Below, piece after piece: positions 9,766 to 20,352 of a stretch of DNA of 64,000 nt; the stretch's first letter is position 1, and every line of letters starts with the position of its first letter. The notes below the pieces were generated by a model. It was given only the letters and a program-made list of their open reading frames with translations, made no database searches and was not told where the DNA came from. The position numbers and the translations under genes were made by a program. This DNA is from Xylanimicrobium pachnodae JCM 13526 = NBRC 107786 (lineage in GTDB: Bacteria; Actinomycetota; Actinomycetes; Actinomycetales; Cellulomonadaceae). The stretch lies in contig BCWJ01000011.1 of the NCBI GenBank assembly GCA_001592145.1, positions 59,726-123,725 of the forward strand. The letters run 5' to 3'.

Positions 9766-10815
9766 CTACGAGGGCAGGACGCGGGACAGGTAACGGGCCA
9801 CCGCCCGCACCGCGGCCATGGTCGCGGGGTAGTCCATGCGGGTGGGACCGATGGAGCTCAGCGTGGCGACGGGCCCGCCGTCGTCGGCCGCGGGTCCGTA
9901 GCCGGTGGTGACCACGGACGCCTCGGACAGGCCCTCGAGGCCCACCTCGCTGCCGATGCGCACGGCGACGGGCCCGGCACCGGGCTCCCCGGCCATCTCC
10001 GTGAGCAGGCCGAGCAGCACCACCTGCTCCTCGAGCGCCTCGAGCACGGGCCGCAGGCCCTGCTCGAAACGGATCGTCGACCGGGCCAGGTTCGCGGTGC
10101 CCGCAAGCACGATGCGCTCCTCGCTGCGCTCACCGATCGCGTCGACGACGGTACCGGCGATGAGGCGGGCCAGCGGCCCCAGGGCGGGGTCGACGTGCTC
10201 GGCCACCCCCGCGAACGCCGCCGGCAGGTCGGCCAGGTGGCGGCCGGCGGCGGCGATGTTGAGGCGGGTGCGCAGGTCGCCCAGGGTCACGTCGTCGAGG
10301 ACGACGTCGCCCTGCAGGTCGGGAACCTCCACGAAGCGCTGCTCCACGCGCCCCGTGTCCGCGATGACGACGACGAGGAGGCGGTCCCCGCCCACGGGCA
10401 CCAGCTCGAGGTGACGCAGGCCGGAGCGGCGCAGCGACGGGTACTGGACCACCGCCACCTGACCGGTGAGCTGCGCGACCAGGCGTCCGGCACGCGCCAG
10501 CACGTCGTCCAGGTCGATGCCCTGGGACAGGAGCGTCTCGATGGCACGCTTCTGCGGGGAGGACAGCGGGCGCACCTGCGCGAGCCGGTCGACGAACAGG
10601 CGGTAGCCCTTGTCCGTGGGGATGCGTCCCGCCGAGGTGTGCGGCTGGGCGATGAGCCCGGCCTCCTCGAGCGCGGCCATGTCGTTGCGGATGGTGGCCG
10701 GGGACACCCCCAGGCGGTGACGCTCGGTGAGCACGCGCGAACCGACGGGCTCCTGCGTGGCCACGTAGTCCTCGACGATCGCCCGCAGGACTTCGAGGCG
10801 CCGATCCTCGCTCAC
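9766..10815 (-). CDS. hrcA: Heat-inducible transcription repressor HrcA
   Basis: Encodes 349 residues from GTG (VSEDRRLEVLRAIVEDYV). HrcA represses heat-shock genes by binding CIRCE, and its folding depends on chaperonin GroEL. The N-terminal winged helix has QEPVGSRVLTERHRLGVSPA and TIRNDMAALEEAGLI. The C-terminal half is the HrcA dimerisation/inserted domain. The chosen start has a strong ribosome binding site (GAGGGGAGGG) upstream; an in-frame extension runs through the CIRCE site and is rejected. It is first in the operon running to era. Confidence 0.95.
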   Translation of the reverse strand: MSEDRRLEVLRAIVEDYVATQEPVGSRVLTERHRLGVSPATIRNDMAALEEAGLIAQPHTSAGRIPTDKGYRLFVDRLAQVRPLSSPQKRAIETLLSQGIDLDDVLARAGRLVAQLTGQVAVVQYPSLRRSGLRHLELVPVGGDRLLVVVIADTGRVEQRFVEVPDLQGDVVLDDVTLGDLRTRLNIAAAGRHLADLPAAFAGVAEHVDPALGPLARLIAGTVVDAIGERSEERIVLAGTANLARSTIRFEQGLRPVLEALEEQVVLLGLLTEMAGEPGAGPVAVRIGSEVGLEGLSEASVVTTGYGPAADDGGPVATLSSIGPTRMDYPATMAAVRAVARYLSRVLPS

Positions 10816-10911
10816 GGTGGCCCTCCCCTCGGCCGTCTCGGTTGCTCCGGTTCCCGGGGCAGTCTGCCGCATGGCGCTGGTCACGTGGCCGGTCCTGTGG
10901 ATCGTCACGTG

Positions 10912-10943
10912 CTGGCACTCCCCCGGTGCGAGTGCCATCTTAC
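10912..10943 (-). promoter_or_regulatory. CIRCE operator and -10 element of hrcA
   Basis: An inverted repeat CTGGCACTC (10912-10920), nine-base spacer, GAGTGCCA (10930-10937) matches the CIRCE consensus (TTAGCACTC-N9-GAGTGCTAA) in all core bases. On the minus strand a TAAGAT hexamer (10943-10938) abuts it, so the transcription start falls inside the operator. HrcA binding would block RNA polymerase. It lies about 100 bp upstream of the hrcA GTG. The site is seen directly; its control of the whole operon is inferred. Confidence 0.93.
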
Positions 10944-10984
10944 GCGGACCCGCGACCACCCTGAGGTGCACCGGCACCGCAACC

Positions 10985-11025
10985 TAAGGTCGCGCAGCGC
11001 GGCAAGATCGGGCACCTGCCCGATC
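10985..11025 (+). promoter_or_regulatory. Putative promoter and operator-like palindrome before a small ORF
   Basis: TAAGGT (10985-10990) fits the actinobacterial -10 TANNNT. Just downstream lies a two-arm repeat: GATCGGGCA (11006-11014), CC, TGCCCGATC (11017-11025). Position and symmetry suggest a repressor site over the early transcribed region, or an RNA hairpin. It faces the CIRCE/hrcA promoter divergently. No known regulator matches the sequence. Confidence 0.5.
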
Positions 11026-11059
11026 CGCGGGGCCCACCTCAGAGACCAGGCTCAAAGGC

Positions 11060-11224
11060 ATGTCGATCACACCGCACATCACCGAGTCCGACTCCCTGGC
11101 CTTCTGGGACATCTACCGCGCCGACCAGGACCAGCTCGAGCGCCGCCTGGCCCAGCTCCGGCTCTACCGCGAGGTGCGCGCCGAGCGCCGTCGCGGCCTG
11201 CTCCGCCGGGTTCACAAAAACTGA
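11060..11224 (+). CDS. Small hypothetical protein (54 aa)
   Basis: ATG to TGA, 54 residues: an acidic/hydrophobic N-terminus (SITPHITESDSLAFWDIY) followed by a very basic amphipathic helix (residues ~24-50, rich in Arg, Leu and Glu). Codons show the local G/C third-position bias. AAAGG lies immediately upstream of ATG, closer than ideal for a ribosome binding site. A promoter-like TAAGGT and a palindrome precede it. It may be a distant relative of the 55-residue ORF at 11421, since both pair a short N-terminus with an R/E/L-rich helix. No function can be assigned. Confidence 0.5.
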   Translation: MSITPHITESDSLAFWDIYRADQDQLERRLAQLRLYREVRAERRRGLLRRVHKN

Positions 11225-11420
11225 ATCCGGCCTTCATCAAATCGATCGAAAATATGGGCTGACCTGGGCGAACATCACACGCCAGCGAGGCCCCGAGACG
11301 CGGCCGAGATGCCAGAATAGAGGTGTCGGCGCGAGGTCGCCGGCCCGGCGATGTCGCCACCCGGATCGCCGGATCACAGGCGGGCCCACCACCGCTCGCC
11401 CCGCGCAACGAGGAACTGCC
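11225..11420. other. Intergenic region with comparatively A/T-rich segment
   Basis: Between two small ORFs. Positions ~11234-11262 are noticeably A/T-rich for this genome and contain ATCGAT. CAGAAT at 11313-11318 is a possible -10 for the 55-residue ORF, giving a leader of about 100 nt with several G/C-rich self-complementary segments. No RNA family is recognised. Confidence 0.3.
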
Positions 11421-11588
11421 ATGGATCCCCAGACGTACCTGCTCACCCACCAGGCCAACGAGGCCGTCCGCAGCATCGAGATCGAGCTGCGCCGCCAGAA
11501 CCGCGAGCGCATCGCACGCGACGCCCACCTGCGCGAGTCCGGTCGCAAGACCCGCGGCAACGGCGCGTCGACCCACCGCACGCACTGA
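11421..11588 (+). CDS. Small hypothetical protein (55 aa)
   Basis: ATG to TGA, 55 residues, beginning MDPQTYLLTHQANEAVRS, then a basic amphipathic helix (~17-35) and a basic Ser/Thr/His tail. A good ribosome binding site (GAGGAA, seven bases upstream) supports translation. Small basic proteins of this shape are common hypothetical ORFs in actinobacteria. The DUF3097 gene follows 21 bp later but has its own leaderless promoter. No function is known. Confidence 0.65.
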   Translation: MDPQTYLLTHQANEAVRSIEIELRRQNRERIARDAHLRESGRKTRGNGASTHRTH

Positions 11589-11609
11589 TCGCCGCATAGT
11601 TTCTCGGGC

Positions 11610-12452
11610 GTGCACGATCGCTACGGCCTCGACGCCCTGACCTCCGCCTCCCACCGGCGGCCCGCCGCGCGCGAGGTGCGCGCCGAGCGCGGGCTCGTCG
11701 TCGAGGAGGTGCAGACGGGCTGGGTCGGCGCGATCGTGCGCGTCGAGAAGTCCGGCGGGATCCACCTCGTGGTGCTGGAGGACCGTCACCGCCGCACGCG
11801 CTCGTTCCCGCTCGGCCCCGGCTTCTGGGTCGACGGCGCCGCCGTCGTCCTGACCCCGCCGATCACCTCCCGGGCGCCCGCCGCCCCCACCCGCACGGCC
11901 TCCGGCTCGGTGGCCGTGCACGGGGCGCGGGCCCGGGTGGCGCGCGGGTCGCGCATCTGGGTCGAGGGCAAGCACGACGCCGAGCTGGTCGAGAAGGTGT
12001 GGGGTGACGACCTACGCGTCGAGGGCGTCGTCGTCGAGCTGCTCGACGGCGTCGACAACCTGCAGGACGCGCTGCACGACTTCGCCCCGACGCCGCAGCG
12101 TCGGGTGGGCGTGCTCGTGGACCACCTGGTGCCCGGCTCCAAGGAGCAGCGCATCGCGAACGCCGCGCTGGCCACCGTGCCCGCGGGAACCGTGCTGGTG
12201 CTCGGCCACCCCTACGTAGACGTGTGGCAGGCCGTGCGCGCCGAACGGCTGGGACTGGAGGCCTGGCCCGTCATCGAGCGCGGCGTCGAGTGGAAGCGCG
12301 GCATCCTGCGGTCGTTCGGCTGGCCGGCCGACACGCAGGAGGACGTGGCCCGCGCCTGGCAGCGCATCCTGCGCTCCGTGCGCGACTACCGGGACCTCGA
12401 CCCGGCCCTGCTGGGCCGCGTCGAGGAACTCATCGACTTCGTCACCTCCTAA
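11610..12452 (+). CDS. DUF3097 family protein
   Basis: Encodes 280 residues from GTG. Conserved family segments include VEEVQTGWVGAIVRVEKSGG near the N-terminus, GSRIWVEGKHDAELVEKVWG (~109-128) and LDGVDNLQ. The WVEGKHDAELV segment resembles a Toprim-type beta-strand with an acidic pair, and the family has been compared to Toprim-like nucleases, but biochemical function is not established. TAGTTT ends seven bases before the GTG, consistent with leaderless transcription. It converges with narK (5 bp between stops). Confidence 0.85.
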   Translation: MHDRYGLDALTSASHRRPAAREVRAERGLVVEEVQTGWVGAIVRVEKSGGIHLVVLEDRHRRTRSFPLGPGFWVDGAAVVLTPPITSRAPAAPTRTASGSVAVHGARARVARGSRIWVEGKHDAELVEKVWGDDLRVEGVVVELLDGVDNLQDALHDFAPTPQRRVGVLVDHLVPGSKEQRIANAALATVPAGTVLVLGHPYVDVWQAVRAERLGLEAWPVIERGVEWKRGILRSFGWPADTQEDVARAWQRILRSVRDYRDLDPALLGRVEELIDFVTS

Positions 12453-12457
12453 GAGGT

Positions 12458-13765
12458 TCAGGAGGCGTCGGCCGCCGCCCGCTCGCGGCGCGCCGCGCGG
12501 GCCTGCGTGTACGGGTCGTCGCCGCCGGCGACCTGCCGTGCGATCACCGCGCCCATCCACACGGTGGCGATGAGCACGACGACGGACATCGTGCCGAAGG
12601 TCGCGGCCTGCATCCCCACACCGAACCACGTGTCGACGTAGGCGAACAGGGGCGGCAGGGCGACCGCGCCCAACCCGCCGAGCATGCCCACCAGCCCGCC
12701 GACGGCGCCGACGTCGCGGGGGAAGTACTCCGGGATGTGCTTGTAGACGGCGGCCTTGCCGACGCCCATCCCGACCCCGAGCAGCACGAGCGCGATCGTG
12801 AACGTCACCACGGAGAGCTTGAACATCATGGCCACGGACGTGACCAGCATCAGCGCGAACGAGACCCACAGCACGGGCCGCGCCCCGATCCGGTCCGACA
12901 TCCACCCGCCGAGCGGCCGCAGCAGCGACGCGGGGAAGATGAACAGCGCGGTCAGCAGCCCCGCCTTCGCCAGCGAGACCCCGAACGTCGTCTCGTAGAA
13001 CTTGGGCATCCACGCCGACAGGGCCACGTACGCGCCGAAGACCACCACGTAGTAGTAGGAGAAGCGCCAGACCCGCACCTTCCTCAGCGGGCGCAGCTGC
13101 TGGGCGAGCGGGATGCCCGCGCCCGGCTTCACGTCGTGGCGCGGGCACGTGAACCAGACCACCCCCGCCCCGGCGATGAGCAGGATGGCGTAGCTGACCG
13201 GCACGAGCCGCCAGTTGTCGAGGCCCAGGGCCGCGAGGAACCCCACCCCGGGGATCGCGAGCAGCAGGCTCGGGGCGACGAGCTTGGTGACGGAGGCGCC
13301 CACGTTGCCCGCGCCGAACACGCCCAGCGCGAGGCCCTGCTGGCTCTTGGGGAACCACGCCGAGTTCCACGCGGTGCCCACCGTGAACGAGTTCCCCGCC
13401 AGGCCGATGAGGAACGCGAACCACAGCAGGTGCGCGTAGGAGTCGGCGAAGACGACGAAGAACGTCGGGACGGCCGTGACCACCATGAGCACTGTCATGA
13501 CGACGCGCCCACCCCACCGGTCGGCCATGATGCCCGTCACCAGCCGCCACACCGACCCGTTGAGCGACGGGATGGCCACGAGCCACGCGATCTGGGTGGT
13601 GGTCAGGCCGAACTCGGCACCGATCGGCTTCTGCAGGATCCCGAACTGGAGCCACACCGCGAACATCAGGGTGAAGGCCAGCGTCGAGACCCACATCACG
13701 GTCTGCCGCTCGCGGCGGGCGGCAAGCGCGTCAGCGGGTGTGGTGGCAAGCGTCGTCGACTGCAC
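12458..13765 (-). CDS. narK: MFS nitrate/nitrite transporter (NarK/NNP family)
   Basis: Encodes 435 residues with about 12 hydrophobic helices. NNP signatures are present: GLAGNSFTVGTAWNSAWFP (nitrate signature 1 region) and a second Gly-rich helix GMGVGKAAVYKHIPEYFP. The family imports nitrate and/or exports nitrite. No nitrate or nitrite reductase genes occur in the window, so direction and partner enzymes are unknown. GTG start with AGGAG eight bases upstream. Divergent from the DUF4870 gene. Confidence 0.88.
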   Translation of the reverse strand: MQSTTLATTPADALAARRERQTVMWVSTLAFTLMFAVWLQFGILQKPIGAEFGLTTTQIAWLVAIPSLNGSVWRLVTGIMADRWGGRVVMTVLMVVTAVPTFFVVFADSYAHLLWFAFLIGLAGNSFTVGTAWNSAWFPKSQQGLALGVFGAGNVGASVTKLVAPSLLLAIPGVGFLAALGLDNWRLVPVSYAILLIAGAGVVWFTCPRHDVKPGAGIPLAQQLRPLRKVRVWRFSYYYVVVFGAYVALSAWMPKFYETTFGVSLAKAGLLTALFIFPASLLRPLGGWMSDRIGARPVLWVSFALMLVTSVAMMFKLSVVTFTIALVLLGVGMGVGKAAVYKHIPEYFPRDVGAVGGLVGMLGGLGAVALPPLFAYVDTWFGVGMQAATFGTMSVVVLIATVWMGAVIARQVAGGDDPYTQARAARRERAAADAS

Positions 13766-13949
13766 CTTCGGGCTCCTCGTCGAGGTCCGTCATCGTCCGG
13801 CCGACGCTAGCCGGGCACGCCGGCACCCGCCGGGTCCACGACGCGCGTTGAGCGATCGCGGCACCCGCGGTCCGGTGCACCGCTCACGAGCAGACGCCCG
13901 CCGGCACGCACTGCTGTCCATCGGCGACGCGAGGCCATAGCGTTGTCCC

Positions 13950-14408
13950 GTGACCGAGAACCAGCCGCCCTACGGCCCGCCCAGCAACCCCCCTCCCGGA
14001 CCCGGACAGCCCGGTGGCCAGTACCCGCCGCCCTACGGCGCGTACCCGCAGCGCCCGCCCATGTTCGAGCGCGATGCCCGCCTGTGGGCGTCGGCCGCCC
14101 ACTGGGTGCCGCTCGCCCTGATGGCGCTGAGCGCGGGCACCCTCATGTGGGCCGCCCCGCTGGTCATCTGGCTGATGCACCGCGACCGGAGCTGGCTCGT
14201 GGACGTCAACGCCAAGGAGGCCCTGAACTTCCAGATCACCCTGGTGATCGTCTACCTGATCAGCATTCCGCTGATGTTCGTCTTCGTGGGATTCCTCACC
14301 CTGGCCGCGGCAGGCATCCTCGCGATCGTGTGGGGCATCCAGGGCGCGCTGGCCGCCAACCGCGGCGAGGCGTACCGGTACCCGATCTCCATCCGGTTCG
14401 TGAAGTAG
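13950..14408 (+). CDS. DUF4870 domain membrane protein
   Basis: Encodes 152 residues. A Pro/Gly/Tyr-rich cytoplasmic N-terminus (~1-45) is followed by three to four hydrophobic helices containing the DUF4870 (Tic20-like) core: SAAHWVPL, GPLVIWL-type WAAPLVIWLMHRDRS, and VDVNAKEALNFQITL. The family is of unknown function. TAGCGT (13938-13943) ends six bases before the GTG, suggesting a leaderless transcript. It converges with hemW. Confidence 0.88.
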   Translation: MTENQPPYGPPSNPPPGPGQPGGQYPPPYGAYPQRPPMFERDARLWASAAHWVPLALMALSAGTLMWAAPLVIWLMHRDRSWLVDVNAKEALNFQITLVIVYLISIPLMFVFVGFLTLAAAGILAIVWGIQGALAANRGEAYRYPISIRFVK

Positions 14409-14428
14409 GGCGTCGTCGGCCCGCGACG

Positions 14429-15718
14429 TCAGTCGGTCAGCGCGCGCACGACGGCGTCGGCCAGCAGCCGCCCCCGCAGCGTCAGCAGGGCGCGGCGGCC
14501 GGCACCGTCAGCCCCGAGCGCCGCGCGGCCGTCGAGCAGCCCCTGGCCCACCAGGGTTCCGACGGCCGTGCGCGCCGACGCCGTGAGCGCGTCCAGCGGC
14601 AGTCCCTCGCGCAGGCGGATGCGCAGCATGACGCGTTCGAGCTGGTCGTCGTCGGGCGTGAGGAGCTCGCGGGCGGCCGCCGGGGTGCGGCTCTCGTCGA
14701 GCAGCGCGGCGTAGCGGCGGGGGTGCTTGACGTTCCACCAGCGCACCCCGGCGGGCGTGGTGTCGACAGGCTCAGCCGCCGGGTGGTCGGGGGCGGCGAC
14801 GTACGAGTGGGCGCCGGGGCCGATGCCCCACCAGTCGTCGCCGCGCCAGTACGCCAGGTTGTGGCGGCACTCGTGGCCGGGACGCGACCAGTTGCTCACC
14901 TCGTACCAGTCCAGCCCCGCCGCGGTCAGCAGCTCGTCGGCGAGCTCGTACTTGGCGGCCTCGTCGTCGTCGTCCGGGGCGGGCAGCAGGCCGCGGCGCA
15001 CCTGGGCGCCCATCTTGGTGCCCGGTTCGACCACCAGCGCGTAGGCGGAGACGTGGTCGACACCCGCGGCGAGGGCCGCCTCGACGGAGGTGCGCCAGTC
15101 CTCCACGGTCTCGCCCGGCGTGCCGTAGATGAGGTCCAGGCTCACGTCCAGGCCCGCCTCGCGCGCCCAGCGCACCACGTCCGGGATCCGCCGCGGGTCG
15201 TGCGTGCGGTCGAGCGTGGCCAGCACCGACGGGACGGCCGACTGCATACCGAAGCTCACGCGCGTGAACCCCCCGGCGCGCAGCTCGGCGAGGGACTGCG
15301 GCGTCACCGAGTCGGGATTGGCCTCGGTAGTCACCTCGACGTCCTCCGCCAGGCCCCACGCGTCCCGGATACCCCCCAGGATCCGCACCAGGTCCGACGC
15401 CGGGAGCATCGTGGGCGTGCCGCCGCCGAAGAACACGGTCGAGACCGGGCGGTCACCCAGCCCCGCGTCGGCCAGGACGCGGGCGGCGAGCGCCACCTCG
15501 CTGAGCGCCGTCGACGCGTACGCCACCTGCGACGCACCGCCGCCCAGCTCCGTGGCCGTGTATGTGTTGAAGTCGCAGTACCCGCAGCGCACCGAGCAGA
15601 ACGGCACGTGCACGTAGACGCCGAACCGCCGCCCGGCTCCCCCGTCGAACGGGGCCGCGGCACGGAACGGGAGCGCTCCGTCGTCGGGCACGGGGACGCC
15701 CTCGGGCAGGCGTGCCAC
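14429..15718 (-). CDS. hemW: Radical SAM heme chaperone HemW
   Basis: Encodes 429 residues. Radical SAM motif CSVRCGYC (CxxxCxxC) follows YVHVPF, then FFGGGTPTML and ANPDS, the HemW/HemN pattern. HemW binds heme and a 4Fe-4S cluster and is thought to deliver heme to respiratory enzymes. It is often mis-annotated as coproporphyrinogen III oxidase. It lies 3 bp after lepA, the conserved lepA-hemW pair. A short interspersed repeat (14755-14780) is embedded in the frame and encodes the AEPVDTT stretch. Confidence 0.93.
   Translation of the reverse strand: MARLPEGVPVPDDGALPFRAAAPFDGGAGRRFGVYVHVPFCSVRCGYCDFNTYTATELGGGASQVAYASTALSEVALAARVLADAGLGDRPVSTVFFGGGTPTMLPASDLVRILGGIRDAWGLAEDVEVTTEANPDSVTPQSLAELRAGGFTRVSFGMQSAVPSVLATLDRTHDPRRIPDVVRWAREAGLDVSLDLIYGTPGETVEDWRTSVEAALAAGVDHVSAYALVVEPGTKMGAQVRRGLLPAPDDDDEAAKYELADELLTAAGLDWYEVSNWSRPGHECRHNLAYWRGDDWWGIGPGAHSYVAAPDHPAAEPVDTTPAGVRWWNVKHPRRYAALLDESRTPAAARELLTPDDDQLERVMLRIRLREGLPLDALTASARTAVGTLVGQGLLDGRAALGADGAGRRALLTLRGRLLADAVVRALTD
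14755..14780 (+). repeat. Interspersed GTGTCGACAGGCTCAGCC repeat inside hemW
   Basis: GCGTGGTGTCGACAGGCTCA-type element; aligned copies occur at 27214-27244 and, inverted, at 47229-47254. It is a partial palindrome around TCGACAGGCTC(G)A. In hemW it is read on the opposite strand as a short EPVDTT loop. It resembles a small interspersed repeat abundant in Micrococcales and relatives. Confidence 0.6.
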
Positions 15719-15721
15719 CGC

Positions 15722-17584
<1,863 letters not shown>

Positions 17585-17598
17585 CGCGTACTCACTTC

Positions 17599-17889
17599 GT
17601 GGGGCGTGGGGTGGGCAGTTCCGTCGATTGTTTCACGCGCCGCACCGTCACGCGGATCCGGGGGCGGCGCGTGTGCCCACGCCCGTCCGGGCCTGCCCCG
17701 GCGGCGTCGCCCCAGCAGCACCTCGGGGCATCCACGCCGGCCCACGCCCCGGCCGCGACGGTGACCGCGGACGCACGCACTCTGGACCTGCTGCCGTGGG
17801 GCCGGGTGGGACCGGACACCGCAGGCGTCGTCATCGACGGCGATCGCGGCGCCCTCGACGCCGCGCTCGACGCCCCCCTGACCCCCTGA
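17599..17889 (+). CDS. Possible small protein (96 aa), doubtful
   Basis: The ~370 bp between the divergent lepA and PemK-like genes contains one plus-strand frame from GTG to TGA. Its last 40 residues ([20 protein letters not shown] and an Ala/Asp-rich end) read like protein, with strong G/C third-position bias; the first 40 are Arg/Pro-rich and less convincing. No ribosome binding site or family match is seen. The stretch may instead be spacer with promoter elements for lepA. Confidence 0.25.
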   Translation: MGRGVGSSVDCFTRRTVTRIRGRRVCPRPSGPAPAASPQQHLGASTPAHAPAATVTADARTLDLLPWGRVGPDTAGVVIDGDRGALDAALDAPLTP

Positions 17890-17957
17890 ACCTCCCACCG
17901 GCACCTGCCCGCCTTCTCAGCCGGAGGCAGACCGAACGGGCGCCGTAGGCTGGCCGC

Positions 17958-18536
17958 GTGGCGAGCAGATGGATGAACAGGCTGGTAGACGCGGCGCGGT
18001 CCGTGCTGGCCGGCCCACGCAGTACGACGACGCAGCGCACGCGGCCCTCGCGTGCGCGGCCCGTGGCGCAACCCGCGTCGGCGGGGCGACGGACCACCGC
18101 CGCACCAGGCCGGTCGGCGGCGACGTCGGGCGCCTATCCCGGCGACTTCCACGGCGTCGTGCGGGCGCAGTACGACCCGCACCCGGACGGGGCTCCGGAC
18201 CCCGGCGAGATCGTGTGGACCTGGGTGCCGTACGAAGAGGACCACGCCCAGGGCAAGGACCGGCCCGTGCTCCTGGTGGGGCGCGACGGTGCCTGGCTGC
18301 TGGCGCTCCAGCTCACCTCGCAGGACCACGACCGCGACGCCGCGCAGGAGGCGCGCGCGGGGCGGTACTGGATGGACATCGGCACGGGCCCGTGGGACCG
18401 GCAGGGGCGGCCCAGCGAGGTGCGCCTCAACCGGGTGATCCGCGTCGCGCCCGCGGCGGTGCGCCGGGAGGGGGCGGTCATGCCCCACGCGCTGTTCACC
18501 CAGGTGACCGACGCCATGACGAAGGCGCGTGGCTGA
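17958..18536 (+). CDS. PemK/MazF-fold protein
   Basis: Encodes 192 residues. A basic, Ser/Thr/Ala-rich N-terminus (~1-60) precedes a PemK-like domain with PGEIVWTWVPYEEDHAQGKD and RPVLLVGRDG, the motif shared by MazF/PemK endoribonucleases. No antitoxin gene is adjacent, and this position between lepA and rpsT is conserved in actinobacteria. It may therefore be a housekeeping PemK-like protein rather than an active toxin-antitoxin pair. TAGGCT (17946-17951) six bases before GTG suggests leaderless expression. Confidence 0.82.
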   Translation: MASRWMNRLVDAARSVLAGPRSTTTQRTRPSRARPVAQPASAGRRTTAAPGRSAATSGAYPGDFHGVVRAQYDPHPDGAPDPGEIVWTWVPYEEDHAQGKDRPVLLVGRDGAWLLALQLTSQDHDRDAAQEARAGRYWMDIGTGPWDRQGRPSEVRLNRVIRVAPAAVRREGAVMPHALFTQVTDAMTKARG

Positions 18537-18548
18537 GGCGATCTCTGT

Positions 18549-18588
18549 TAGTCTTGGTGGCTGCGTGTCCGCCCAGGTCGGCGGACAC
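18549..18588 (+). promoter_or_regulatory. rpsT promoter -10 and leader hairpin
   Basis: TAGTCT (18549-18554, preceded by TGT) is a good -10. Soon after comes a hairpin: GTGTCCGCC (18565-18573) pairs with GGCGGACAC (18580-18588) over a six-base loop. The rpsT leader is thus about 147 nt. Ribosomal-protein leaders often mediate autoregulation; whether this one does is not known. Confidence 0.5.
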
Positions 18589-18707
18589 CGCCGCAACTCC
18601 TCTCCAAGGGTTCCCCACCCCCAGTCCCGGAGTTGTGGCTGCCCTCTACGACCTATCCGCTCGTGGTGTCCCGCCGTGGGCACGCGAACACACCAGAAAG
18701 TCCTCCA

Positions 18708-18968
18708 GTGGCAAACATCAAGTCCCAGATCAAGCGCATCAAGACGAACGAGAAGGCTCGTCTGCGCAACAAGGCCGTCAAGTCCGAGCTGAAGACGTAC
18801 GTGCGCCGCGTGCGCGAGGCCGTCGCCGCGGGCGACAAGGAGGCCGCGACCACCGCGGTCACCGCCGCGTCGCGCAAGCTCGACAAGGCTGTCTCCAAGG
18901 GCGTGATCCACGCGAACCAGGCCGCGAACCGCAAGTCGGCCATCGCGAAGCTGGTCAACTCGCTCTGA
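18708..18968 (+). CDS. rpsT: 30S ribosomal protein S20
   Basis: Encodes 86 residues from GTG ([20 protein letters not shown]), the canonical S20 N-terminus; the upstream in-frame extension is leader. S20 binds 16S rRNA helices early in 30S assembly. It is entirely basic and helical, ending AIAKLVNSL. Encoded divergently from lepA, as in most actinobacteria. A tandem repeat and a strong hairpin follow. Confidence 0.97.
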   Translation: MANIKSQIKRIKTNEKARLRNKAVKSELKTYVRRVREAVAAGDKEAATTAVTAASRKLDKAVSKGVIHANQAANRKSAIAKLVNSL

Positions 18969-19008
18969 GCTGAGGCCCCGCGGCCCACCAGGGCCGTCGT
19001 GCACGACA

Positions 19009-19068
19009 GCTGAGATCGACGACGCTGAGCTAGACAACGCTGAGCTAGACAACGCTGAGCTAGACAAC
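19009..19068 (+). repeat. Four 15-bp tandem repeats downstream of rpsT
   Basis: Three exact copies of GCTGAGCTAGACAAC (19024-19038, 19039-19053, 19054-19068) preceded by one diverged copy (GCTGAGATCGACGAC, 19009-19023). Each exact unit contains TGA and TAG. It sits between the rpsT stop and the terminator hairpin. Confidence 0.9.
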
Positions 19069-19070
19069 CC

Positions 19071-19106
19071 AGGGCGCCGCTCCCCCACCACGGGGGGCGG
19101 CGCCCT
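19071..19106 (+). terminator. rpsT transcription terminator hairpin
   Basis: AGGGCGCCGC (19071-19080) pairs with GCGGCGCCCT (19097-19106), extended by CCCC/GGGG around a short loop. There is no U tract afterwards, common for high-GC actinobacterial terminators. Confidence 0.75.
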
Positions 19107-19267
19107 GCGTCGTCCCCACCGGCAGAGGACGGATCCGGGGTCGGACGTCGTGGTTCGTCACGCCATCGCACGGCGCTCTCAGCGGAGGCTGCACCCGGGC
19201 GTCGACGCGGGCGGGCTCCCGCGGCAGCCGTGAGCCTCGTGTGGGCACCTCGTGGCACAGTGGGCGC

Positions 19268-20287
<1,020 letters not shown>

Positions 20288-20312
20288 CCGGCGCACGCGC
20301 ACCGAACTCGAC

Positions 20313-20352
20313 GCTCAGGCGCTCAGGCGCTCAGGCGCTCAAGCGCTCAGGC
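20313..20352. repeat. Five 8-bp tandem repeats between holA and comEC
   Basis: Five units of GCTCAGGC (20313-20352); the fourth has one change (GCTCAAGC). Read on the minus strand each unit contains TGA. Because 8 is not a multiple of 3, the array places stop codons in all three frames. The comEC stop lies within the last unit. Confidence 0.9.

Noticed and set aside
12458..13765. A nitrate assimilation or respiration cluster around narK
   Set aside because: No reductase, cofactor or regulator gene for nitrate lies nearby, so only the carrier can be supported.
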